A stretch of DNA of 64,000 nt from Nissolia schottii. Lineage: Eukaryota > Streptophyta > Magnoliopsida > Fabales > Fabaceae. The first letter of the stretch is position 1, and every line of letters begins with the position of its first letter. The stretch lies in contig QANU01064947.1 in the NCBI GenBank assembly GCA_003254905.1, forward strand, positions 62,001 to 126,000, written 5' to 3'. Below, piece after piece: positions 37,101 through 48,402 of this stretch. Made by a program: the position numbers and the translations under genes. Below the pieces are notes generated by a model. The model ran no database searches. It worked only from the letters and a program-made list of their open reading frames with translations, and was not told the origin of the DNA.

Positions 37101-38313
37101 TCTATGGCCAATCAATTCTCTTCAATGGTTGCAAGCGCTGAGGAAATGCATATAGATACTGGCACTGCTAATATAACAAGGGAAAATTCTGTTGGCAACC
37201 AATCTTCGCATATGCTTTCGAATATTACAATGGCACACAAAGACACTGTTCGTGTAACAAGAGAAACTTCCTTGGCTTCTAAGAGCTCTTTTATTGCTGA
37301 ACATGTTGAGACGGACAGGGATAGAATTCCTGCAGTTACAGATAATGCTCTTTTGAGAGGATCCTCCTTCACTGTTTCAAACAGTGATGATGTCCATATG
37401 GTCGATGACGGTGATCATCCGTGCATACTGTCTGGAAACCAAGAAATTCCTTTCACGTACATGGCTAGTTTGTCGGCCAAGTGGGCTGCAATGAAGGAGA
37501 AAGCTCCTTCGGTACAGGGTAAAATTAAGGTAAAAAGTAAACTATCTACCATTTCTTTCTTTGTGCAGTGATTTTTGCCTTCTGTGCATATCATATGTTG
37601 GTATCGAATTCCTTTTGTTGACCCTTTAGCCATTTTTCAGTAGATTGACTTTTTACAATCTTATATTTTTCTGTAAGTGTAAATGCAATATTGGTTTTTC
37701 TTTTCAGTGTTTTTTGACTGGTGTAAAGGGATTCCAATATAAGCGAAGGACAACATATGAGCTTGAGGCATATGTAGATGATGGTAGCCTTATTTCTGAA
37801 ATCCTCATTGACCATCATGTGAGTTTGCTCCAGAAATTAAGCTTTTATTATGTGGGCTTTACTTTTTACTGTACTAAATTGATCATTCATTAAAAAAAAA
37901 ATAGGTCGTACAGAAGGGAATTGGCTATTCTCCTCAAGAGGTCACTGCGGCTCTTTCTTCTCCTGACAAGGAAATAGTTCAAAATATGAAGGAGACAATG
38001 CGTAAATTCCAAGCATTTTTAGCAAACTTTGAGGTAATTCAAATGTCTCTTCCTGCAAGTTGTTTGCAGTTAGCCATGAGAAAATTGGCTGCAAATTAAT
38101 GACTGTTCATTCTGTTAATTATATCTTGCTTTTTTATTCTAGGGAGTAATACTTGTGGAATTAAATAGAAGATCTTCCCTTCCACTTGCCCTAGAGATGA
38201 GTCAAGGCTGTTCTCAATCTGATGCATGGCTACTTTTAAGAAGGCTGAAGTCTCTTTACCCTGCACTGGTTCAAAAACATTTTCCTTCGGAGACAATTGA
38301 ATTATCCCCCTAG
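34171..38313 (+). CDS. RMI1: RecQ-mediated genome instability protein 1 (RMI1)
   Basis: Eight exons encode 647 residues, close to the length known for plant RMI1: 34,171-34,644; 35,032-35,202; 36,364-36,509; 36,648-36,787; 36,928-37,529; 37,708-37,818; 37,905-38,033; 38,143-38,313. All introns are GT-AG and the frame is continuous. Residues 1-60 are acidic, followed by a Pro run. Residues about 78-265 are the DUF1767/OB-fold N-domain, with 'LKREWLGSCLRKLEG', 'MHRANLTGPYVLQVDEIVNI' and 'LKLSMTDGIQRVFGLEY'. A Ser/Met-rich variable middle, mostly exon 5, follows. Residues about 510-647 are the C-terminal OB domain ('YKRRTTYELEAYVDDGSLIS'). RMI1 acts with a RecQ helicase and topoisomerase 3-alpha to dissolve Holliday-junction intermediates and limit crossovers (known). 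Intron 2 (1.16 kb) holds a MITE-like insertion. Confidence 0.93.
35556..36122. mobile_element. MITE-like insertion in RMI1 intron 2
   Basis: It starts 'ggttgttaaactctcgag' and ends, reverse-complemented, 'ggttgttaaattcaagag'. The interior is full of 'gagtttacgagtt'-like words in both directions. Size is about 567 bases. The gene frame around it is intact. No target duplication was recognised. Confidence 0.6.
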
Positions 38314-39123
38314 TTATCCAAAAGGCAATTCATAAGTTGGATGGAGTTGGGATCTGAATATGCTGTTGAAGGCTTTGCTCATTCAAGATGAAAGCAAAAC
38401 TGTTCTCTCTGCTACACGAACTCAAGTTCTATAGGCTCCTAGCATAACTAAGATGGACTTAAAAATTTGGATCAATAGGGGCAGTTCTTCATAATTTATG
38501 GCAATGCCTGCTTGACTTGGGTCTTTCTGCCGTGGTCGAGATTCTGATTGGAATTTTGAGATAGCATTTGGTGCTGAAACAAATCGAGTGCTGCCAGCTT
38601 GCTCAGATTGAGGCGACGGTTCTAAGTTTACCAATAGATGTCAGAAAGGCAGTATATGTACAGGTCCAGAGTGTTCATTTTCTTCAAAACCAGGAAATGC
38701 TTCTCTTTGATCCAAATTCAACGGAAGAGACATGTGATTGATGAACCTTATATGACATTAGTAGCGTACGTTGGCGAAGATAATGACATTAAGGAGGAAA
38801 GAAACAGGATAACGTATGTGATTAAGGTCGTCTGGTATCTGCAGTCGAGGCAGGAATTACCTTGCGTCTTCTGGAAGGTGATTTCTTTTGTTATGATGTC
38901 TTGTAGTTCGGGAATGCTGATCATATTGTTAATTTAACTTGAAATGTAAATTCTGCCAGTGATTTTTAGGTCAGCTGATTTTAGCTAATTAAGGTTTGTA
39001 AAGTATCACATTTTCATCACTCCATTTACATAAAATAGCTACAAGTGTAGATCTCTGGAAACATGTTTGAAGATCCTTTATATATCATTTGGATTTGGAT
39101 CTGGATCTGCAAAAGCTTATGCT
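38314..39123. other. RMI1 3' region and spacer to the convergent dehydrogenase gene
   Basis: The first few hundred bases probably include the RMI1 3' UTR. The open frames at 38,422-38,634 (minus) and 38,638-38,937 (plus) have no recognisable product. The next gene runs toward this region from the right. Confidence 0.5.
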
Positions 39124-40710
39124 CTAGTTGGGCTTAAGCGTGGGATTTCTAATTGACTCAGGGTACAGATATTTCTTCAAGCATGTTACATCAAGGAGCT
39201 TCTTGCTAATCGCATCCCTCTCTGAAGACCCTGATATCAGTAGCCAGCGGTTAAGAAACTCCAATACTTCAGGGCAAAATACCTTCCAGTAGAAGGTTGT
39301 CCTAATCCAAGCTGGTTCAGTCAAGCACGGGTCTCCACGGCAGGCGCTATTCACTACTGATTTGGCAGCCTCTGTCACTGATCTTATGGGCATCAAACTA
39401 ATTTGAGCCTGTCCCCCCCAACAAAAAATTAAAACCATTCAAAAAGAAAATGTAATATGCTGAAAGAGAGACCCCAATATTTGGCATGATAGTTTTAGTA
39501 TTGTTAGCTATATCTTACATCTCTCACATCTTGGTCAAGAACCATTTGGCCATCCTTGGATAGGAACTTCCCTTGGGTCATTTCTGACTCGACCAGCCCT
39601 GGCGTGACTATAGTTATTCCTATGTCATTTCCCAGTTCAGTCCTCAGACTCTCATAAAAGCTTATCACTGCTGCTTTGCTTGCCTGAAAGAAACATTACA
39701 TTTTCAACACTGTTAATTGGTCAATGGGAATACGCTTATCAGTAGCTTGTTGGTGAGGTCTAGAGTATTACATTGTAGAACATCATTCTTGGAGTAGGCA
39801 ACCATGCAGCCGAGGATGCTATTGCTATGATCTTACCGCTGCATTTTCTGAGGTGGGGGATTGAGAAATAAGTGCCGTACGCTGAACCCCAGAAGTTAAT
39901 ATCCTGAAAACAAGTTAATGCAGTTGCAATAGTTATACACATAAACCCATTCATATCTATCTATCTCTGCTGCTCTAGCTGATCCTTGATGTGAAGCTAA
40001 TTGGGATATGATGATAGATTGATAGTTAATATCAAGATATATAGTGGAGACACGTGTGAGAGATGGTGGTTACCACAGCGGGTGCAAAATTAGTGATATC
40101 AGTGGCGTGTTCAAACAAGGAGACAGGAACTATTCCAGCATTGTTCACAAGATGATCCACTACAAACAAAGGTCACTATATATTGATTAATGAGTGATTA
40201 ATCATAAGCTTATAAATCTAATTCACACAAATCTATAAACTCACTTCTTCCGAAGTGGTTCGCGGTGAAGTCAACGAACCGTTGACATTCATGGACACTG
40301 GAAACATCTGCAGGGATGGTGATGACATCAGGGGATCCAAGGGACATGGTTCTGGTCGCAACCTCCTTGAGTCGGTTCTCTCTTCTGGCAACAAGTGCTA
40401 GACGCGCTCCTCTCTTTGCATACTCATACGCTAGATGCTTATTTTCAAACACAAAAACATGATACTCCACTTAGTTATAATTAACATTATTAATAGAGAT
40501 GAAACTTTAAATGTGAATATTGTATTTGAGACTGAGAACCTCGCCTATGCCAGAGGAGGCTCCGGTGATGAGGACTACTTTTCCTGTGAGCATTGATCTA
40601 AGGAGGAAGTGGACAACCTTGAATAGGAGGTAAGGTGGTAAAATCCAGAGCAGCAAGTTGAGGGCTATAGGGGGCACTAGGATGTTCAAGACCCACTGAT
40701 TGAGAACCAT
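39124..40710 (-). CDS. 11-beta-hydroxysteroid dehydrogenase-like / steroleosin-type SDR, copy 1
   Basis: Six exons encode 343 residues: 40,710-40,540; 40,437-40,245; 40,159-40,074; 39,903-39,772; 39,683-39,519; 39,408-39,124. The N-terminus is a hydrophobic segment of about 40 residues with a Pro-rich turn (PPIALNLLLWILPPYLLFK), resembling the oil-body or membrane anchor of steroleosins. The Rossmann-fold cofactor motif is TGASSGIGE (residues 49-57). NNAG follows in exon 3. The catalytic set is Ser at about 180 and Tyr193/Lys197 in YNASK across the exon 4/5 junction. Steroleosins are NAD(P)-dependent sterol or brassinosteroid-related dehydrogenases in oil bodies or ER (known). The substrate cannot be told from sequence. 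First and best-preserved member of the local tandem cluster. Confidence 0.92.
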
Positions 40711-41490
40711 GGTCAAACGAGAATGGTGTTTTGGGTTAGAGTGAGTGTACTAATTCATTCAACGAGTGAGGGCAGCTAGGTGTCTTTGCTACAAGACTGC
40801 AACGTTGGCCTACTGCATGAACAGGAAGCAACACGTTGCTCTTTCCCAACTCAGTACGTGGTGTGGTCGTGTTGATTTCAAATGTAATCTAATGTTTTGA
40901 TTGGAAGTCAATAATAGCAGGTAAAGATATGTTCGTAACTGTATGAAACACGAATATATAAGAATAAAAGATAAAGAATTGAAATAGGATCAACAGAGGA
41001 AAAAATCTTAGTATTATAACGGGAGAATAAATCTCATTTTTTACTTTATTAATTTAATTCTCTAAAATGTGATGAATATGTAAATCTTTTAAAATATATA
41101 ATCTTATATGTCATACATCATTACTTGATATTACGAAGCAAAAACGGGTACAAGTTACCTGTGTCATATTTCTCGTGTCTAAGCCGATACGAAGAGTCAT
41201 TTCTTTTTATTTTTGGTATTGGGGAGGGCCCGCAGGCCGAAAGGGAAGGGAGCTCAACAAGTAACAATTCGGGGCATAGAAACCCGAGTTACATGAGTGA
41301 CAAAATTCAAAAGAATATCAGGGGGAGGGGAGTTGAAAACTCGATCATCATGCTTGATCACTCGGGAGAGCTTCATCTCGGAGCGACCCCAATCATTACC
41401 CACACTCCTGGATCTCTAAGAAGAAAATTGGAGCCACTTTCTGCCGGTCAGCCAGCGTGATCCAAATATATTAGTCTCTGAGAGTGTAAA
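40711..41490. other. Spacer between dehydrogenase copies 1 and 2
   Basis: The first 200 bases should hold the promoter of copy 1. A GC-richer patch at 41,120-41,460 contains a 111-codon plus-strand frame with no recognisable product. Its composition differs from the surroundings, so it may be a transposon or organelle-derived fragment. Confidence 0.4.
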
Positions 41491-41492
41491 CT

Positions 41493-41955
41493 CGAGTCAC
41501 TTTAGTCTTTAAATTTTTAAATCTTATTTTTAATTTTTGAAATTATAAGTTGTAGATCAAATTAATCTATCAATTTATTATCATTATTGTATTATCATGG
41601 GTTCATTAATTTTTTAAATTAAATGAGAATGTGATGACAATAGAGGCTGTGTGACAACATTAACGGCTAAAAATGTGATTGTGATAACACTTGAAGTTAC
41701 AAATCTTAGTTGCTGTTATAACTTCATTTACCACCATATCTACTATGACAACCTCATTTGTAGTTTCAAGTACAGTCATAACTCATCCGCACTCTCAATT
41801 GTTGTTATTTTCTCTTTTAATGTGATAAATCAACGAAAATGTGATAATACAGTAATGATAATGAACTAAGAGACTAATTTGACCTACAATTTATAATTTT
41901 AAGAATTAAAATATCAAATTTTAAATTTCAAAAACCAAAATAACTAGAGTTTATT
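41493..41955. mobile_element. MITE-like fold-back element, copy 2
   Basis: The arms at 41,493-41,580 and 41,855-41,955 are inverted and diverged. The left contains 'ttttgaaattataagttgta' and the right, reversed, 'ttaaaattataaattgtagg'. It is related to the element between DEK and RMI1 at 33.4-33.8 kb. Target duplication not resolved. Confidence 0.55.
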
Positions 41956-42297
41956 GCTTTCAAAAACCAAATTAAGCATTACCCACTTTCGAGTTAACTT
42001 TCAGGCGAATTGGGCCCATACTTTTAAGATGATGTCCTAACCTATTCTATAACTGATACATTGACTCAGCTGCAATTCTTGATGTAAAGAGAGAGTGTAT
42101 TAAATTTTATATTAACATTTATAATGATATATTATCAATAAAAATATCAATTCATTTTATGTAATAGAATCGTTTACGAATTAATTTGAGAGTTTAAATA
42201 TTAATAAATATTAATAGTTTAGATAAAGATAAATTACGCAATATAAGAATATGAGAAAAATATTTTTCTTATTTCAAAACAACCAAAAGTTTCTCTT
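41956..42297. other. Short spacer downstream of dehydrogenase copy 2
   Basis: AT-rich sequence, probably including the 3' UTR of copy 2 at its right end. Nothing else recognised. Confidence 0.4.
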
Positions 42298-43846
42298 CTA
42301 TCTTGTAGTGTTTGGGGAAAGCCCCAAGACCAAACGGTTACCCCAGTCCACCAGCTGAGGAAAAAGCACTTTCAAAGGAAAGAGCACCTTCACCCATGAA
42401 GGCTCTGTCACATACATATCTCCCCTGCATCCACTTTTCACAATTGCTTTTGCACATTCAGATGCTGACCACATTGGAAGTCTTCCCATACTAGCCTGAA
42501 ATTGCAAAATATCACAGTTAACTAAATGATTAAAATAGATGCAATCCCGCTAATTCCCAATGTGTTATGTTACAAATTAAGACCAAACCTCTTCATCAAT
42601 TGACTTCAATGCCAGGTTCGTTTTAACAAAACCAGGTGTGGCAATTGTTATGTTAATAGCACTACCAAGTTCAATTCTGAGAGTCTCAAAGAAGTTTATG
42701 ATCGCTGCCTTGCTTGCCTAGTTACCATTCAACAAACCATAATTTAATTAAAGCCATTTATTTATGTCACATAGGTAATGGTTTACAAGTCTGAAATGAA
42801 TTTCTAATTAATTTATACATTATAGATACTCATTCTTGGCATTGGGTACCATCCACAAGCTGAAGCAATCACTATGATCCTGCCTTTGCTGCTTTTCAGA
42901 TGTGGGATTGCACACAAAGTCCCATAAACTCCTCCCCAGAAATTTATGTCCTGTGAATTTCCCATCAATTTAATTATCTCACCAGATATCAAAATCTTTT
43001 GAGAGCTTCATTTGAAACAAAATTGATGCTTACCATGACTGGAGTAAATTCAGAAACATCACTCCAATCCTCCACCCCTGCGGTCGTACCAAATATTCCA
43101 GCATTATTTACCAGATGATCCACTGCAACATGTAACAAACATTCCATCAACTTTGATTAGAAACTTGAATTTACAAAGAAAAAAAAGAAAGAAAAGAAGG
43201 AAACAAACCTTCCTTGTTGTAACAGTCACTTGACTAGATATATAAATAAGAGATTATCCTCGTGATCGCGTTGTTCATGAATAATAGATTAGTAAATTTT
43301 AGGAGAATACTTTTAGTTATATAGGTTGATTCGAATAAGCTTAACACTTAGTAAGAAATTAGATTATATAGCACCAAGTCACTTACATCGTCCGAAGTAA
43401 TTAACTGTTTCATCAACAAACTTGTTACAATCTTGGATCTTGGAGACATCAGCACCAATGATGGTAACATCAGGGGAACCCAGAGACCTGGCCTTATCTG
43501 CCACAGTTACAAGATTCTCCTTTCTAATGTCAACCAGTGACAAAAGTGCTCCTCGCCTAGCATACTCATAAGCTATTTGCTTTTCAAAAATAACAACAAA
43601 ATTTTATCAATTTTTATTGCAAGTCTATAACAAAAAAATACAACTAGAGAAACAAGAAACCTCGCCAATTCCTGAGGCTGCTCCGGTGATTAGTACTACT
43701 TTCCCTGTCACATTTTCGCTTTGAAACAACTTTTTAACATAAAGAAGCAACTTGAACAAAAGTGAAGGTAGAATGAAGATGCAGAGCAGAATAAAAGACA
43801 ATGGGAGCAATACAACATTCAGTAGCTTGTTAATTGCTCTAGCCAT
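42298..43846 (-). CDS. 11-beta-hydroxysteroid dehydrogenase-like SDR, copy 2
   Basis: Six exons encode 308 residues: 43,846-43,661; 43,579-43,387; 43,122-43,034; 42,950-42,819; 42,717-42,589; 42,495-42,298. Exon 2 (193 nt) and exon 4 (132 nt) have the same lengths as in copy 1, confirming common descent. It has a hydrophobic N-terminal anchor with a single Pro (FILPSLLFKLLL), the cofactor motif TGAASGIGE (54-62), NNAG, and catalytic YNASK (Tyr199, Lys203). Exon 5 is 36 nt shorter and exon 6 is 87 nt shorter than in copy 1, so the loop after the active site and the C-terminal tail are reduced. The C-terminal region is where many SDRs set substrate choice, so a changed substrate is possible (inference). 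Frame and splice sites are intact. Confidence 0.9.
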
Positions 43847-45634
43847 CGCTTTTGAGTTTTGATATCTACCGAATAAATTTAGAGCACCACCTTCTTTAAT
43901 TAAGTTAGGCGCCTTGAATTTTATATATATATATATATATATANATATATATATTCTATAGTGAAGTGCCCAACTTAAATTCGTCCTGATTGATGGGGCA
44001 TTGCATTACTTGCATGTGTTGACATTACATGAAGATAACGTCGATCCAAGATAATAATGTCGACAACGACGTGGTAGGCATTTTCTTCAGGTTAAATAAA
44101 AAAAAGATTACTTGTGACCCTAAAAAATAATCATATAACAACCAGTTAAACAAGAAAATAAATATTATAAAATAGAAAAACAAAAATGAACAAACACAAA
44201 AAATAGTAATATTAACCATGCATGTGTACAGATCTATAAAAATATTTGGTGATAACATTTATTTTTAAGTTTCGGAGTAATATTAAATTTACACGTGCAC
44301 AAAACACATAAAAAAATATTTAATAACAATGTTTGTTTCTATAATAATTATTTTTATGTTTTATAATGTATAAATAATAAAATTAAAATAAATAATATAT
44401 TCAATAAAAGTTAAATACAATTTCTTTAAATTATCCCTTGACATTGGGGAGGAGAAATGTCACCTGAATTAATAAGTTTTTGACAGTTAAATAATCTATT
44501 TATCTTTGGATATATATTAGTGAGTTTTGATATACACCACGTGCCTCACAACTGTTGGACTAGTTCATCTTTACCTTTGAAAAATTTCATCTTCACAGAC
44601 AACGAAACTCAAATTCAAAATTTAATTGAGCATTGCCACTAGCCTTGAGTTGTATCGAGAGGAAGTAAGCTGGTTGTTCGCCCATGGATGCTAAATAGAT
44701 TCAACCAGAAAAACAAGTATAACCCAGCCAAATTTATCATCTTTACAGAAGAAAAAAGATTTCAAAATCAAAACTCCAAAACTCATGCCTACAAGCTGCA
44801 ATTGATACACTAAAAATGACAAGCACAAAATTAGAAAAATTTGAGTAGGGCCTTAGATCTTCGTTTTTATGGATCTGTTGATGTTGTTGACACAAACTTG
44901 GCGGCGGAAATGGATGGCAACATGGGGAAGGAGATGAGCAGGTGTGATGCCAGGGGAGATGGTCGTGAAGTGAAGTCAGTGGTGGTGATATGGGTTGGGG
45001 GCGGTGCCTTCGGAGGGTGGCTTTAATGAAGGTTGAACTGGTTAGCAGTGGGTGGAGAAGACGGTTAGGAGAAGTGGATGAGAAGGATAAGAAAATAGGT
45101 GAGGATAATAATGTAATTTTATCCATCTTTTTTTATTTTAAAATTATCAGCTAGCTATCGGTTGAGTTGATAATAGATACACACACATCTAAACTGCAGT
45201 GCAGTAACCCGGAAACCTCCTACACGCCCATTTCGGCGGTTACATATTCTATTTATCCAAGACAGCATTTGTTCCTTTCATGTCACAGGAGAGAACGCCT
45301 TATAATTTCCGAAAATAGTCCTTGTTTCTACGTTTTCAAATGGTCTATTGTATTGTATGCCAAAAAGAAATTGGGGCTTTTAGGATCTCACCATGAAATG
45401 TTCCAACCTTAAAACCCCGTACACGAGAGCGGCCAAACAACACACCAATTGAATAACACATGATAAATTGTTTCCTCCTCGTTCTTACGGTAGAGTCTTC
45501 ATCTTGTGTTTTATCTTATGATAAATTTATCATTTTTATTTACCACTACCTTAGTATTCAAAATTGATAAATAACTTCAAAGTCTGAATTGGAGGGAGAA
45601 ATTGATATTGCACGAACTATTGTAATATGTAAAA
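43847..45634. other. Spacer upstream of dehydrogenase copy 2, no gene seen
   Basis: Contains an (AT)n tract with one undetermined base at 43,944. The 127-codon minus-strand frame at 44,743-45,126 is rich in Pro, Ser and His and resembles no known protein; it may be transposon-derived. A GC-richer patch at 45,180-45,430 is unassigned. Confidence 0.4.
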
Positions 45635-46510
45635 TGTAAAATAAAAATATTGCACAATCAAATTTTATTATTAAAATAATATAACATTATTTTTAACTTT
45701 TGTTCACTCTTCTATCTTATTAATTATCTATTTTAAATTATAAAAAATATAACCATAATTATGAATTATTTCCTGATGTGAACAATAATTATCATTATAT
45801 AATATTACTTGTAAATATACAATATAATCTATAATTTTTGTAGTTACACGAAATTACGTTGAAAAATGAATGGGCTGAAAACACTTCTCTTTATCTTTTC
45901 ATTAAGATAGAAATAATAACTAATAAAAACCAAGATAAAAATAAAATAAAATAAAATAAAATTCGGATAAAAAAATTAGGCTCAATTAATTTTTTTAGTA
46001 TCGGTATTCAATTTTTCTTCAAGCGGTCAAATAATTTTTTTATATACCTATTCTATTCTATTATATAAATAAGATGCCATTGTATAGCATTTTTTTTTTG
46101 TCTTTCTCAACTAGAATTAATTTTATTTTTTTTGAGATCCAAATCTTATAATAATAATATTTTATTCAATAACTCCTCAACTTCATTATGTTCAAAAAAA
46201 TTACACCCTTGACTTACAAGCACTTCTACAACCATATTCTTTTAACCATTCCAATAGAAATATATTTAAAAAATAGTAAAATAAAAAATCATGCATCTTC
46301 ATTCGCTTGAAAAAATTAATCATTACTTGATAAATACAAAGTGTTTATCGAGGGTCACTAGTATTTTATAAATAAAATTGAAATTTTGTTATAGCTTCCC
46401 TTCAACTCTGCAGAGAGTCGCGGCCCCTCCGTATTTATGATCCATGGCTGAAATTCTAATTATAACATTAAATGCTCTTTCAATTATTTTCATTTTGTGG
46501 TTAGAATGCA
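45635..46510. repeat. Cluster-associated repeat, copy 1
   Basis: Shares ordered phrases with the next copy: 'taattatctattttaaatt', 'gaatgggctgaaaacacttc', 'gttatagcttccc', 'tatttatgatccatgg' and 'attttcattttgtggttaga'. The same phrases recur beside other dehydrogenase copies (about 56.26-56.57 kb, 59.34-59.40 plus 60.40-60.48 kb, and 60.77-61.11 kb). Confidence 0.65.
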
Positions 46511-46569
46511 TTTAAAGGTACCACCAACTAACCAACCACTACCCGCGGCATCAATTATGATTTTTAAAT

Positions 46570-47045
46570 TTTAATTATCTATTTTAAATTTTAATAAATA
46601 TAATGATAATTATGATTTTTTACCTTGGGGTAAATATTAATAATTATGATTATATAACTTATGAATGTACAATAGAACCTATAGTTTTCTTTGTTAGACG
46701 TAACTATGTTGCGAAAGAATGGACTGAAAATACACTTCTCTTAATTTCTCTTCTCATTAAGATAGAAATAATAAAACACAAAAAAAAAAAGTGAGAATAA
46801 AAGAGAAATAATGGATTTAGGTCATTAAAACATTGGGCTCATATTTTTTAGAAAAATAGGTATAAATTTTTTTTTTCAAGTGGCCAAATAATTTTTTTTT
46901 ATATTTTATTTATAAATTTGAAATTTTGTTATAGCTTCCCATCAACTCTACGAGGAGTAGCTGCCCCCTGTGCATATTTATGATCCATGGTTGAAATTCT
47001 GATTGACATTTAATGCTCTTCAAGTATTTTCATTTTGTGGTTAGA
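46570..47045. repeat. Cluster-associated repeat, copy 2 (tandem to copy 1)
   Basis: A diverged tandem copy of the preceding repeat with the same phrase order, for example 'gaatggactgaaaatacact', 'gttatagcttccc' and 'tatttatgatccatgg'. It is shorter than copy 1 by internal deletion. Confidence 0.65.
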
Positions 47046-47713
47046 TTAGCACTTTAGTTTTGCTTAACACTAAGATTTACACCCTTAACTTCATCTATAT
47101 TATCTAAATCTCTTATCATTATACCATTTCTATGGTTTATTTAAACTTTAGCACTTTAATTGAGTATGAAATTGTCAAAATGAAATTAAATCTCTTAATT
47201 TTATTTTATTTTTTTATTTGAAGTAACATAAAATTTTAATTTTAATTTTGCGAATTAATTATATGAAATTAAAAAATAATTAAAACGAGCTATGCTTATA
47301 TTTGATTTTTAATATGTTTGATTTAATATTTGATTTTTTTATATGAAAATAATTTTTTAAAAAAAATGTATTATAAAAACTTCTAGTTGTTAGAAAAAGT
47401 TAATGAATAGCTGCCTCCTAACATTTGGGTCGGCCATTGAAAATATATACCAAAAGATAAGTAAATATAAATTGAACATTAAATTTAAAAAAAAAAAAAA
47501 AAAACAATGCCCTACATGTGGTTGTCTCATTGTCGACACTATTATTTTGCATAGAAGTTTATAAGAGATAAGGGTGGAGAAAAAAAAGTATTCCAATTAG
47601 TAAAAGTAGACAATACACACAGAATTAGTGTTTTAATATACAAATTGTAATTATTCCATTTTATCAAAACCTTTTAAGAGATGCATCATTTGAAACAAAA
47701 GTTAACGGCTTAC
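47046..47713. other. Spacer where exons 4-6 of dehydrogenase copy 3 are missing
   Basis: AT-rich; includes an A-run at about 47,487-47,503. Exons 4 to 6 of the broken copy 3 would be expected in this direction but no trace is seen, so they were lost by deletion. Confidence 0.5.
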
Positions 47714-47912
47714 CATAATTGGAGTAAATTCAGAATCATTACTCCAATCCTTCACCCCTGAAGGCCAACCAATTCTAGCATTATTTACCAGATGATGATC
47801 CACTGCATGTAGCAAACATTCCATCAATTTTTATTAGAAACTATAATGTAGACATAAAACAACATATAAGATTTGCCTAGTATTTAAAAAAAGAATAAAA
47901 AATTATAGCACC

Positions 47913-48329
47913 TGTTATGGACTAGGCCACGGCCCATTCCACGGAAGCTAAACACTCGACCCACCCGACCTGAGAACCATCCTGGAACCGAAAGCCCATC
48001 CCTTGAGAGACGTGGTCGATCCGCGTTCCACGCACTTCAGCAGCGCGATCATCTCCCATCATACTAGCATTCTCGGAATAAACGAAGCACTCTATCCGCG
48101 GACAGTAAGGCGTGTATTGAAGCCTATCATCGACGCCTAACAGGTACATAAAGGAAATCAAGCACTCAAGTACGGGGACCAAAAAACCTTACTTTCTCAT
48201 ATCACTCATCTCCTACCTCGACTGACTTTGGCATTGGAGTCCTTGCAGGTACCCCGCCAGCCCAGGCCACACAACAGCCCCAGACCCTGTCCGTGGAGTT
48301 CCGAAACCCAAAAGTACCCCTCTGGTACA
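47913..48329 (+). repeat. 5' LTR of the Tat-type element
   Basis: Runs from tgttatgg to tctggtaca, 417 bases. It contains a 'ttgaagcctatcatcgacgc' segment absent from the 3' LTR. Confidence 0.93.
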
Positions 48330-48348
48330 TTTGGCGCCGTCTGTGGGA
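48330..48348 (+). promoter_or_regulatory. Primer-binding site
   Basis: TTTGGCGCCGTCTGTGGGA directly after the 5' LTR. TGGCGCC-type sites are typical of Tat/Ogre-like plant elements and are matched by the 3' end of a host tRNA; which tRNA was not determined. Confidence 0.75.
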
Positions 48349-48402
48349 ATTACCTCCTCTTAAACATTCCCATTTTCGGGTTCTGAAGCACCAATTCCCA
48401 AT

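Noticed and set aside
44743-45126. 127-codon minus-strand frame rich in Pro, Ser and His
   Set aside because: No conserved motif and low-complexity composition; it is probably a chance frame or transposon debris.
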